Shown here in pieces: positions 1 to 11,307 of a stretch of 64,000 nucleotides of DNA; position 1 is the first letter of the stretch; every line of letters begins with the position of its first letter. Origin of the DNA: Anarhynchus alexandrinus (lineage: Eukaryota > Chordata > Aves > Charadriiformes > Charadriidae); assembly GCA_008711295.1 (NCBI GenBank), contig VUYV01000123.1, forward strand, positions 556,185 through 620,184. The letters are read 5' to 3'. The notes beneath the pieces were generated by a model. The model was not told the origin of the DNA. It made no database searches and saw only the letters and a program-made list of their open reading frames with translations. The translations under genes were made by a program, and so were the position numbers.

Positions 1-143
1 AGGCCAGGCTGGACGTGGCCTTGGGCAACCTGGTCTAGTGGGAGGTGTCCCTGCCTATGGCAGGGGGGTTGGAACTCGATGATCTTCAAGGTCCTTTCCA
101 ACCTAAACCATTCTATGATGATTCTATGATGATTCTATGATGA
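1..143 (+). mobile_element. CR1 LINE, 3' end, cut by window start
   Basis: This is the terminal part of a CR1 non-LTR retrotransposon in the sense orientation. It carries the last ORF2 codons and the short 3' UTR, recognisable by the 'ggcaacctggtctagtggg' block, the 'tgcctatggcagg' block and the 'gatgatcttcaaggtc' block. The element ends with three tandem ATTCTATGATG units at about 109-142. That repeat end is the hallmark of bird CR1 and stands in place of a poly(A) tail. It is the only recent CR1 on the plus strand in this window. The 5' part lies outside the window. No functional product is possible from this fragment. Confidence 0.95.
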
Positions 144-3100
144 GAGCTGGATCCTGTCAACTGACTGGAGTCATGGCAAGAATATACTACATTAGGTACC
201 AGGTGTTAAGCTTTGCCTTAGGGTTAATACCTGATTCTTTAACCACTTTGCTAGACTATTTACTAAAACCCAAACTTGTCCCATTTTATCAGTCTATCTG
301 GCATCTCCTTTGAAACAGCGCTGTGGGTCCAGTAAGACACTGAGATGGACATGAACACACTAGGGGATGGAAAGGTTAAAATCTGGAGGAAATGGAGCTC
401 TAATAAATCTTCCGAAACCCCAAGTATTTTAAAGATGAAACCATGTGTTTTGGATCCCACAGATGGGGTAAATCAGTCACCAGGGCCATACGGTGATTGG
501 CCGAAGCCCTGCAAGCACAAGTCTATTTGAAACACTTTTTCCATAGATTGGAGAGATGTTGGGCTTCTTTAGAAGTACAGAGATCTTCTGCAGACATGGA
601 CTCACATTTCTTATCAGATTTCCATGGAACTCAGGGTGACCATGACACGTGCAGACAAAATCTTTTATTTATTTCAAAGGAAGGAAATTGTGACAAATTC
701 TTCCTTTGGTTTGTCTTGCTCTTGTTAGTATCTGATGCCTTTCTACAGAATGCTCTGGGAGGAAGTATTTTTTTTGTGCATCATCACTATGCAGTATTCT
801 TCTGTTCCAACAAATACAGTGGTATTATAGTTTCTCTTGTTTCTGTGAGATTTATGCAATGAAGTAATACACTGAAGGAGCTAATGAAACTGCTCACAAA
901 AGGCAACGATCCGTCTGTCCCACACAGAAAACCAACGCAAATTTATAACTCATACTGTGAAATATTATTCTAAGTTAGTGCTTTTCCAACTGTAGTATGC
1001 ATAGAGCTGGCTGGTTACATTGTGCTAACTCTCCTTCTTGTTTTCAGCTGTTAAGTTGCATTAGTGACACTTTCCTAATACTTATTTTCCACATAAGCAA
1101 TTACTTTAGTGGCTACAGGGGGTTTCTGTGGATTTTCATGGAATGGTAAATGTCTACATGAGTCTGTGGTCCTCACGATGTTACTTATCCTTACCCTAGA
1201 GATTTTGAAAACTTATATTTCATAGCACAAATAAATTAAACAATTATTCCCCCTTATTTTTCAATAATATGTACATTTTAAATACATTGCCTTATAGCAC
1301 TCTCTCCACTTTTCTCTGATCTCTCCATGCAAACTAAGATTTTGTAAAAGCGGGGTATTGCAGAAACAGAGACCTCCGAGATTAGTGACACTATTTTAGA
1401 GTATTCTAATTTGAATCTATACCCTTGAAAAATGTATCAGTATTTGGAAGAGAGATCAAGAGACCAAATGTCTATTCTCCCTTCCCAGATGTCATAAATG
1501 AATTCTGTAACAAGAGCTCCAGCACACGGTATTGAACTACACATTGTCTCTGTTTCACATGCTTTAGAACAACTCTTATCCCCAATATTCATGAATTTTA
1601 TTGTGATTATGCAACATACCCACTGAAAAAAGAATGGAAGAAACTAACTCATTTTTGCATGTGCTATGCTGTGACTAAAAAAAAAACTTCGTGGAAGAAT
1701 TTGCTAAATATTCATTTCAGCCAATGAAGCAAACACTCTCATTAATTTTAATCCTGAAAACATTAGAATGGAAACAACTTTTGTGAAGGCACAATCAGAT
1801 GTTTCAACCACATATAATTTATATTTTTTCCCCAGCAGAGGAATAGAAATGGTCTATGGTGTACATATAATTTTCTGAATTCCCATTTCCTTGTTTAGCT
1901 GAAATCCCTCTTAAATCAGCTGCTTGTATGTGACATGTGACTAGAAAGTAAAGATGAAAGCCAACAATCTTAAATTAATACAGCAAGTAAAAGTTACACA
2001 TGCCTTACTGAGTGATAGCATAATTATTATTTTTTTTACCTCATGTTCTGTCCTTTAGAAAGTCTGAAAGTAGCAGTTAAGCTGCTTTTACTTTCACAGT
2101 ATTTATTCTTTGATAAGGAAATGTCCTTAGTTGTTTTTCAGAAGTGGATCACCTATTTTTGGATCTTAAAAGCATTAAAAATTGCGTGCTATCCTTATTT
2201 TGTCATCTGTCTTTGTTGACATTTTGTGGTTAGTTGAAAACAACATTTCCAATAAAAGCAAATGATCATTTTCTCTTGAATACGGAATATGAGAAAGGGA
2301 GAGGGAGGGAAAAGCCAACAAAAGGGCAAAGAAATATTAACATGGACATAATGGCCAAAGGATCTGTCCTGTCTTGCTGAGGCTTGAAAGTCCAAGTTTT
2401 TCTTGCCAGCCTTGAAATGTACTATTAGTCAAACTTCACCAGAACTTTTGCAAACATGTTTTTCAAACTATATTGAGCAAAAGCTCCAAACCAGGTCATG
2501 TTTGTTGTTTCAGATGCTTTATTTTTTAAATCAAATATTAAAATGAGTGACTAAGAGAGATGTGAATGTGATATTACTGAGCCTGTCATGAAAAATCCAA
2601 TCAAAATTTAAAAAAATTGAAGGTGAATCCCATTCATTTGAGGTAGACTTTTAATGTGTTGATTTGAGATGCTAATGTGCTGTACTGATGCTGAAAGCCT
2701 ATACTACTTAGTACTTTAAAAATACTTAGTTACCTGACTGCATATTTAAAATTTACGTTGAAGTACGTAAAGAAAGAATAATTATTCCGGCATATCCTTT
2801 TACCAAGCAGGAGAAATGTGTAAGCATTTTTTGTATTTACTTTTTGAAAAACAGACATACACAGAGGTGCTAGGTTACTGATATTAGACATATCAGTTGA
2901 GTAATGCCAGTTTCCTGTAGGCAGTCTCTTCTGATATAATAATTTCCCCAAGGCATGGCTCTTAATTTAGGCTAGGAAGGTAATTTTAAAACAGTAGAAT
3001 TATTTCTCTTGAATGAGTGATATCACTGAAAGCATTTAGAATTTTATCCAAATGCAACCAAAGAAATAGGATGCTTTTTTCTCCCTGTTTCTCTTGTAGT

Positions 3101-3389
3101 TATGAAAATACAAACTTAGACTGTTGAGTGAGGCAACAGGTGTCTAATGCAAAGTTCAACAGAGTTTTCTGTGTTTTGCTTTGCTTTCAGGAATCAGTTG
3201 CAGGAGAGTGATCTAATCAATAGGCTACAGAGTCAGACTGCTCTTGCCTAATCCCCCTCTCACTCCATGTTTTTTTCATCCTGTCTACAGAGATACACAG
3301 CTTCAGTTGAACAGGTGGATCACATCTCCTCTCCTGACTGCTACATGGCTTTGTGAGTAGGGTGCCTACCAAATCAAGTCCTTGCAGGC

Positions 3390-3450
3390 TGAGGAGAGAT
3401 TTGAATCCAGACCTTCTGCTTCCCGGGGAACTGCTTTCATCATAAAGTTA
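3390..3450 (-). repeat. Possible tRNA-derived SINE-like remnant
   Basis: On the minus strand the sequence GGATTCAAATC (plus-strand 3398-3408) resembles a Pol III B box of the type GGTTCRANNCY. About 35 bases upstream lies ATGATGAAAGCAG, which loosely resembles an A box. That spacing is what a tRNA-derived SINE head would have. The rest is too decayed to name a family, and chance remains a real alternative. Confidence 0.25.
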
Positions 3451-4581
3451 TTGTAAAAACAATAGGAACCACATCCTTTCCTGACTATCTTTTGAAATCA
3501 GTACAATTCTTTGGGTAAGTGTTGGCTGTGGACTTAGTGCAGGAAAAGAACTGTGTCCTTTTAGTGGTAAAGACTTGCCTAGTTTGTAAATTCAAAGAGT
3601 TGAGTAGGCACTCAACTGTTTGGATCAGCAAGAACGTATCCTCTTTAGGTATGTGCAATAACAGGATACTCAGGCTTTGGAGTAAGTGCTTCTTGGGCAC
3701 TTGGCCAAGGATTTTTGGAGGGTGCTTTGGGACTTAGATGCCTGTATCCCATTGAAGTTGTACTGTATGAGCTACTGTGAAGTACTGGATTGTAGCTTTA
3801 ACCACTTATGATGTGGAAAGTTTTATGTGTTTGAAAAGACAAAGATTGTGTCTTTACTTCAGGAATAACTTGAAGCCTAGAGAACTTCAAGAACCTCTCA
3901 GTAGTTTTTCATTGTCCTTGCAATGAAAAGCCTGAACTCAGGCCAGCTGTGCATGGCCTGTGCCTCTTCGGAAAGTGGAGGTCCTTCAAAGAAGGCAGCT
4001 GTCAGTCATACCTTTTTGATATTGCATGGGTGACATTGTCACCAAAGCACCTAGAAGACACAGAGGGATTTGTACTAGGGACCACTCTATATATTTAAAG
4101 TTTGATTTGGGATTCTTTTGAACGAACCACGAAGTTCTAATTATACTCCAACTTTCCCCCACATCTCACTCTTTTTAGGTATTCGTAGGGTTAAAACACA
4201 GCTGTACGCTTATTGCTCCAGGAATGCCTGAGCAGGCAATCCATGTGCAAAAGTGACCGCTACTTCACGACAGTGTAAATACAGCAATGAGACTATCTGT
4301 AGTCACTATTTGCCAGGACATGTTCTTGGGCCTGATACTCTCCATCTAAAGAAGGAGTGAGGTGGAATTTAAATACCTAAGCCCAAAATTATAATCCTGA
4401 GGATTCTTACCTTGCTCTTCAGTTTCAGAACTGCTGACTTCCAGATGTCTTTTTGTTTCGTATTTCTTTTTGAAGCATCCTAGAAGCCTCACCAGGATAT
4501 ATTTTTTTTTTCCCTTCTGTATATAATACACTGAAAGATGGAAATCTGGAGCAGATAAAAAATCAATTCTGTGAAAGTTAA

Positions 4582-4596
4582 GGGGGGGGGGAGGGG
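4582..4596. repeat. G-rich homopolymer run
   Basis: Ten G, one A, then four G. The tract has one G too few for four separated G3 tracts, so a three-quartet quadruplex is not formed by it alone. Its length is likely to be unreliable in the assembly. Confidence 0.8.
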
Positions 4597-4911
4597 TTGC
4601 ATGATAAAAAACAGAGAAGTGTTTGTTTTTTGTATAGGATCTATATGGGATTTTGTTATGCCTACTGTAAAACCACAATGGTTTATGAGAAGAAGCATTT
4701 TAACTCCACAACAATAAGCTAAATGTTTCCCTGTGTGGGACAACGCAACACTTTCTCAGCTGGCTGAGTCTGCAGGGCCATCTACATTTATCACTCTCAT
4801 AAAGTCCCCTGAATAAGTAAAAGCTCCCCTCACCCGCTCTCGCTTGTGGCTTTTAAACAGGAAGGAAGTATCATTTTCTTCTCCCCTAGCACAAAGAGAG
4901 CTCTGAGCATC

Positions 4912-5106
4912 TAATTACAGTTTCTGTGAGCAAATGGAACCAGAAAAGCATTTCCCTGTAGCTAAAATGCCCAAGCAGAGCTCGCACTCTCTCAGTTTTC
5001 CCAGACTAAGGTTGAAAATCTGCTCTCTAAATTATTCCATTGCTTTACAGAGGAAGTATTAATTACATGACTGCAAATGTAGATCAGGGTGGGATGTAAT
5101 TACAGG
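4912..5106. promoter_or_regulatory. Candidate homeodomain-site cluster
   Basis: TAATTAC occurs three times on the same strand within about 195 bases, at 4912-4918, 5060-5066 and 5098-5104. The first and last copies share the nine-base TAATTACAG. TAATTA is the core recognised by many Antennapedia/paired-class homeodomain proteins. The flanking sequence is more balanced in composition than its surroundings. Function as an enhancer is inference; AT-rich DNA gives TAATTA by chance fairly often, but the seventh base and common orientation make this tighter than usual. Confidence 0.25.
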
Positions 5107-8100
5107 GCCGGCTTTGTGTCTGTTGTCCAACAGAATTAGGCAGGAAGTGTTTGCGATGCCAGCAGTTTCAGGTGTTTTGCAGCCTATTATATTTGCCGGT
5201 TCTCACCAGGTCTCGCAGATGGATCAGGTGACTTTCTGCTGCCCGATTGTCTGGAAAATCCACAAAGCTGCTATTACTGCAGGTTCGTGGTTTGTACAAG
5301 CCTGACGGTTTTAGATTTTTAGAGGAGGAAAAGAAAGAAGTAAAAATCCATTCTGTGTTTTCACCCCTTGCCAAATTTCGCTCTCTTTCTTCCTTCCTTC
5401 AAAGACTTATTTTTTGTTTTGTTTTCAAGTTTTCTAATTCTAATCCTCTATTTGCTGTGCATCTCCCCTGCCCCTCCGGCAATGTCCTTCTTGCTAGGGG
5501 AAGCAAATGGTTGTGTGTGAACAGCAAAGAGTCATCAGGCACATCAGCAGGGACAGAGTCCCCACTGGGGTGCCACGACTGGTGAGCGCACTGGGGCATG
5601 CACTTGACTTCCAGTTTAGGCACAGTCTGGGCTTTTTTCCTGGTTCTTGTGCCTTTCAGGAAAACACCTCCATTCTGCCTGTGCTCTGCGGGCGGTGGAA
5701 AGGAAATCAAATCGCTGTACATTTCAATTGCTGCTGTTCTCACCAGGTGCAATTTTGGCCTGAGCTGAATGAAGATGTCCCAGAAAAGTTCCTGATTGTG
5801 AGTTAGCTCAGGAGTTAGCGTAGACAGAGGCCATTCCCTGCAGGGACCTTTGATGCAGATTCCCTGTGTGGGAGGGTTGGAGTTGAGTTGTATGGAGACA
5901 GGCTGTTCTCTCCCAGTTGGGCTGGCTGCAAACAGATGGTCCTGGGTGTAGTTAACTTATCCATACAGTGATGATCAATGAGTTCGGATATTTAACTTGA
6001 GCTCTGCAGAGTGGTGAACACAAATGCAGATAATAGCAACAACTTCTGTTTTACCAAACAAGTGACTATCTGTGTTTAAATATGCTTTTATCAAGTCGTT
6101 GGGATGACAGTTCATCAAGAAAATAGAATTTTAAGAGGCAGTTCTGTCTTATTTGAATAATATTTGATACTTAATAAAACCTATTTGTACTGACTGCTAT
6201 GCGTGAACATTGTGCTCTGTTCTGTAGAAGTGTAAATGGAAACAATCTTAGCTGCTGAAAGCAGATAGAGCAGTGAAGACTTTAAAATCTTTTCACGTGT
6301 CTTCTTTTATATCAAACTGTGTGGCTAAAGATACTAACATTGTCCTCATCCCTGTGCTTCTGCTATTGCATTCTCTCCAATTTGCCACTTCATTTCAACG
6401 TATAATCTCATTTTATCATGAACAACCAAACTGATCATGGCTGCTTATTGGTGAAGGACATGGGGGAAACGGCAAGAAGCAAAGTCATGGGCTGGCACTT
6501 GTAACCAGGCCAACCAACACAGTTATAGATGAAAAAAGAAATAATAATCACAGTAAAGACACTGCAGCTGTATGCCTTTCTGGCACTATCACCCGTTCTT
6601 TTATTTAGAGGAACAAGTCCTAAAAAAAATATTCTGGTATTGTGGTTTTGTCCAGTTCTGTAACACCCTAAGGTCAAGATCAAGCCCCGTAAAACATTAA
6701 TTAGCTTGATTCTTAATGCAAACATAAGAACGCTGTGGAATGCTCCAGGCCCACCCACTTCTCCTATGCCATTTATCTTTAATAATGTAAACATTCAGAA
6801 TATACCAACATCGATTTGTCATGGCAGTTACCAAAGTTTCTGCATACAGTTTTCAGTTTAAATACTGTGCTAGCATACATGGAAGATATATGCTAAGTTT
6901 CTTTTAGTCCTTAAACTTACATAAATATGAAAGGTAATTAGATGCCAAAGCAACATGTGCCTTCAAAATTCCTAAAATAGATAGGATAGCTATTACGTAT
7001 GCACAGACCCCATGAATGCCAGCATTTAAGACGTATATTCATGCATATACTGTAGCTGGTGTAGTGAAATGTGGAAAATATTTATATTCATTCTTGAAGA
7101 AATGACCTTAATAATTCATTTTGGACTCCACCTCTCCTGAATTACAGTTGCCTCACTTGTGGAATATTTTCCATATCTTGAAAAGACCCTAATAAATTCT
7201 AATATTTTCCTAAGTGTGGAAATAATTAGTAATTTATGATGTCACAGATTTGCAAACTTTTTTCATAGTTGTGGTTGCAAGACACACATATTTCCTCTCT
7301 GTTCCCTGATGATTAGCTGTGCTTTAAATTTCTTTCAGTGATGATTAGGGTTTTTTTTTAAAGAGATGCAACATTTGCTTCAAATGTTCTTGCAATTAAC
7401 TAGAAAACTTGTACAAAAAAAGAATATATCAATGAGATATCAGCAATTAGAGGCATAAATACTTTAAGGGCTGTTATATGGTATTATAAAATATTATTCT
7501 AAAGATGACTTCTGATTTATCTGGCAAGGCTCATGTTTGATATGAACTAGTAATGCCAATTGCTGATCAGAATGGTATGATTTTACAGACTTAATGAAAA
7601 CATGTTTTATTCCTAAACAGCTTTGCATATTATTGGAACAAGTTAAAAAAAATCTGTTTCTAACAATTATGAAAATGTAGCAATTCTCTCCAGAGTGAGG
7701 TTTGCGCCTGAATTTAAGACTGAACAAAGCTGATCTTCACTTTGAATGAAATTCAGTTATACAGCATGGAATGAAGCAGTCCTGGATGCTCTTGGTTCAA
7801 GTGTGGGTTAGATCTGGACAATCGTGCCTCCCTCTGGCAGTGATTCTGGTGTGAGTACACGTGAGTGCAAGTGAAGACTTACTAAGAAAACTTAGGGTGG
7901 AGTGTGAGAAAGATTAGGAAGAAGTGTCATGGGAGAAAGGAATTAACCAAAAGAGTCAAGACTGTATTCTGACTTACTTTATATATGTGTTGCTAACTGA
8001 AAAAAAGTGGGGCTCTGTTTTCATATCCAGTCACATTCTCATCTCGTTCATGTCTGGAACTTACTGAAAGACAACTGCAGATGAGAGGGCTTCAGTGCAC

Positions 8101-8346
8101 AGTGGATCACCTTTTTAGCATGCCAAAAAGTGGTTATTTAGCAAAAGAACTTGCTGGGTGCTTTGCACACTCCTTTTGCACACAAATTAGTCTTGCAAAT
8201 GCTTAAATACTTGCTGAAATTCAAATAGAAGTAGGCTTACTAAGCAGTTTCAGGAATGTCAGCAGTCATATATACAGCTGTATTTTTAATAATCTGCATA
8301 TTTATTTCCCTTTTGACACAGTTTTGTATTCCACGGATTTGTAGAT
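5107..8346. other. Non-coding stretch with one exon-like interval
   Basis: No gene could be identified. 5240-5810 is less AT-rich than average and has overlapping open frames on both strands (99 to 117 codons); only the splice-bounded interval at 5660-5746 looked worth separate mention. 5807-8346 is ordinary AT-rich unique sequence in which I see nothing specific. Confidence 0.55.
5660..5746 (+). other. Exon-like interval, phase 0/0, unrecognised
   Basis: A strong acceptor-like tract (T-rich run ending TTCTTGTGCCTTTCAG at 5659) precedes 87 bases, exactly 29 codons, with no stop in the frame that begins at 5660. A moderate donor, CAG|GTGCAA, follows at 5747. The predicted peptide is cysteine-rich near its end (three consecutive Cys) and resembles nothing I recognise. 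Both boundaries in the same frame make a symmetric exon possible, but a 29-codon open interval is common by chance and the donor lacks the usual +5 G. Confidence 0.15.
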
Positions 8347-8467
8347 TTTATTTTTCTTTCTCTTTCTTGCATTTGGTCTTTCCTCCTCCCCCTGCCCTCC
8401 CTGTTTGTCTCTTTCTCCCTTTCCTTGTATTTCCTTCTCTCTCTCTTCTCTCTTTTTTTTTTTTTCC
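8347..8467. repeat. Polypyrimidine low-complexity tract
   Basis: A C/T-rich stretch of about 120 bases. The last 38 bases (8430-8467) are pyrimidine without interruption and end in a T run followed by CC. It accounts for the Phe/Pro/Ser-rich open frame on the plus strand and the Lys/Arg/Gly-rich one on the minus strand, neither of which is a gene. Confidence 0.9.
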
Positions 8468-8583
8468 AAAGAAGCTGAAATGCTGACTTTTTAGATGGGG
8501 GTTAGAGACAGAGAGAGCTAGCACCCATTCTAAAAATGTCCACATAGCCCAATAATGGAACAGCATCACACTAAAAATTAAAC

Positions 8584-8608
8584 TAAATAATAAATAAATA
8601 AATAAATA
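8584..8608. repeat. (TAAA)n microsatellite
   Basis: About six units of TAAA with one early imperfect unit. Simple tandem repeat with no inferred function. Confidence 0.95.
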
Positions 8609-9316
8609 GGAACATTAGGGAAACGTGAAAGGATACGTGTAACATGCAGGCTACTAAACAAAGACCATCTTGTGTAGAGTGTAAAGGAAACATAATGACT
8701 ACAACCTGCCCTAGGGTTCGAAAACAATTTACTGAGAAGTCTTTTACAGTGGCCAGCTTTGGAGCCATTTCTAATTAGCTAGCAGGTAATTCAAAGTCTG
8801 TTTAAGTATGTTCGATAAATTTCCTTCAGAGTTTCTGTGTTATAAATCTGTCATGATGATTTTTGGGATCTTCAGGAATTAACAGATCCTAATCTCAGAA
8901 CTAAAACTCAGTTATATTTCATGCCAGCATGTTTCAAAGACTAATATATTTCCATAAGAAAACTCCTCAGCTAAACTATACCTGAGAGATATGCACATAG
9001 CAACATATTTTGGGAGTGATTCACTCCTTGCAATTAGAATGCTGACTTCACGTCTTGATCGGAAAATACAAAAATTGCCAGAAAACTTTGATTTTAAATG
9101 TGCTGTTTCATTTTGCATGAGGAAAATGTAAATTCCCTCAAAGTATCTAACACTTTCCCCCCTTTTCAGTTATAGACTTCAGCCTGTTGCAATGGAAAAT
9201 ACCTACAAGATTATTTGGTCTGTTTCCATCTCAATGCAAATTTAGGAAAACATACACCACATATATTATGCATGCCTTTCTTTATAGATAAGATATGGGT
9301 AAATATGAGTAGAAGA
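8609..9316. other. Unique non-coding sequence
   Basis: No gene, repeat family or RNA gene was recognised. The open frames of 61 and 68 codons on the minus strand are of chance length. Confidence 0.6.
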
Positions 9317-9681
9317 TCAAAACACCACGCTGTCATACTCATTACCCAGGGTACTGGGGTGGGGGGATGAGAGACCTTGGATGACATAGGTAGTGCCGTG
9401 TGCGTCTGAGAGCGTGCTACAGACAAGCGAGAATGACTCTGTGGGGAGCCAGCTCAAGTCTGGCAGGGCTTTTTCGCTCAGTGTCCAAAACCAGGCAAAC
9501 ATGTACTGAGCTAACCTTGGAAGCAATGCATCCTTGTTCGTGTACTGCTCTGCATGGAGCAAGCCTTGGAGACTCTGCTGCCATAGCATGCTTTTTCGGC
9601 AAAATGGATGCACTGCCCGCAGATAACGGACAGTCAATTGTACCTGGTGGTCCATTGCTGCAAATGTATTTCGTGCACTGA
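9317..9681. other. CpG-elevated block, open on both strands
   Basis: About ten CpG dinucleotides fall in 9394-9680, clearly more than in flanking DNA. Open frames overlap here: 9317-9655 minus (112 codons), 9400-9681 plus (93 codons) and 9417-9602 minus (61 codons). None of the predicted peptides shows a motif I recognise, and no convincing splice sites frame them. A TATAAAA lies just downstream at 9731-9737. The block could be an exon or promoter of an unannotated transcript, an unrecognised transposon piece, or simply a locally GC-richer stretch where stop codons are rarer. I do not assign a function. Confidence 0.25.
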
Positions 9682-11110
9682 GTGTGTGTACAATGGAGGC
9701 AGTTGAGTGTGGAATGGAAGCTGTTTGATGTATAAAAAGACGGAGAAACTTTTAAGTAGGGCAGGCAGACTGCAAGTAAGATTATGCAAAGATAAAAGGA
9801 GAAGAAGGAAACAGAAAATTACTCAACTGAAGAGTACTTCCAGCTCAGGTGAGAAGGGAATATTGCAGCCTGGAAAAGTAAAAAGGGGGAATTGAAAACA
9901 ATATGTAGACACAGTTGTTCAGAGCTTTAAAAGACAAGCAATTTGAATGTAGTAGGTAATTTGAATGTAGAGGAGAGAGCAAAATGTTGTGTTCTAAATC
10001 CTGTAACACTGACTTGTTGGCAATGTTTGTACTTCTGATATTTTTGCTTTTAAAGACAGTGAAAAATGAAATATCACTAATGTGACAGGGCTACATTCTC
10101 TATGGTCTGGTCCTGCCTGTAATGCACTAATCCTCCGATAAGTGGGATATGCATTGCCAAGTGTCCCTGAGATTTACATTTTTTGTTCCATCCTTCATTG
10201 GTGAGTAATGTGTGCCACTTATTCCTACTGAATTAGGAAGAAAAAAATCAACATTTGGACTTATTATTCAAGTAAAGTAACTTAAAAAAAAAAATACGCC
10301 CAAAGCTGTTTTTGGAAAACAGAGTGTCTAGAGAACTGTGCTTTGGGAAATGGACTGCATGTACTGACAGATACCAGAGTGTTTTTCAGACACTCTTTTT
10401 CATGGTTGGGTTTTGGGGTTTTTTTTGTCTCTTATCCCAAGAGCAGTATACTTTCTGTGTGTTTCTGCTACTGGTAAACTCTAAGTACGTTCCTCCTAAA
10501 GCTGTTTCTAGAGCCTCAAGCAACATTCTTCCTGTCTCTAGAAAAGGCAGAAGTGTCTATAGTGACATGAACATAAATGCTGTACATCACAAGTTGGACA
10601 GAAAATCACCCTGAGAATAACCCCAAATGTTTTGAGATTAAGAAGACAAGAAAAAAGGACATGTGACTAAACACACAGCAGCTGTTTCTTTGGTACCTTT
10701 CAGTGCCGTGCTGTCAGATGCATGTGAGTGGGAGCAGCTGCGTTGCTGCTATCAATATCAGATCTGATGCTGTCTGTCCTCATGAATTTATGTGGTGATT
10801 TTGGCCTCCCTCAAGAAAAAATTCCCCTTAGTGTATTTTGCTATTCTGAGCAATAGTGAAGTCTACTTCCTTTCTCCAAATCTTCCCCCCCATTCTGTAA
10901 GCTCTCCAAGCCCACCAGATTGTTTCAATTCCCATGTCTCCCATCTAATTTGGTCCCTAGTCTCTTCATCACCTGTCTCAGAGGAAGAGATCATGCATGT
11001 ATCAGGTTTCCCATCTCAAGGCTGGGAGCAGCCAACAGGGTTCCTGTCATTTTCTTGGATTGCAGCATATTGAAAGAAAAGAATTTTCCCAAAGTTAGAG
11101 ATTCAGGGCT
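9682..11110. other. Unique non-coding sequence
   Basis: No gene or repeat family was recognised. Frames at 10312-10614 and 10792-11073 (plus) are open for about 100 codons but show no domain, no convincing splice context and no biased composition. Confidence 0.6.
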
Positions 11111-11307
11111 GGATTCAGTTGCTTTCACATGCATTTTCAGTACCATTTGAACACTTCTGTGATATTCTCCCTGGCCTCCACCAACTCTACAGAAGGCCTG
11201 GGTCTCCCATCCACCCTGTGCTATGTCTATTAACTCTGTTTCAAAGTCTAAGATATGTGAGAATGATTCAAATGGTACTAAGAATGAAAGTGTGCCTAAC
11301 TGAATCA
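11111..11307. repeat. Imperfect palindrome, 54-nt arms (MITE-like fossil?)
   Basis: The left arm 11111-11164 matches the reverse complement of the right arm 11254-11307 at 38 of 54 positions with no gap, counted by hand. A perfect 13-base core, AGTACCATTTGAA (11139-11151) with its complement at 11267-11279, sits in the middle of the arms, and the outer ends share GATTCAGTT. The loop is 89 bases (11165-11253). The length and symmetry fit an old palindromic MITE-like DNA transposon; a conserved hairpin transcript is the alternative. I see no second copy and no clear target-site duplication in the window. Confidence 0.6.

Larger units (their letters stand above)
144..4899. other. Unique AT-rich non-coding sequence
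   Basis: No recognisable gene, RNA gene or recent mobile element was found here. The short open frames (up to about 120 codons) are not similar to any protein I know and have chance-level lengths. Within the stretch are a weak tRNA-like remnant near 3390-3450 and a ten-base G run at 4582-4591 followed by A and four more G. It could be intergenic or intronic; the sequence does not decide. Confidence 0.6.

Noticed and set aside
8256..8569. Phe/Pro-rich plus frame and Lys/Arg-rich minus frame
   Set aside because: Both are translations of the polypyrimidine tract at 8347-8467.
9731..9737. TATAAAA followed by a GTAAG donor-like site at about 9777
   Set aside because: TATAAAA is frequent in AT-rich DNA and there is no initiator or conserved context; kept only as a note to the CpG-elevated block.
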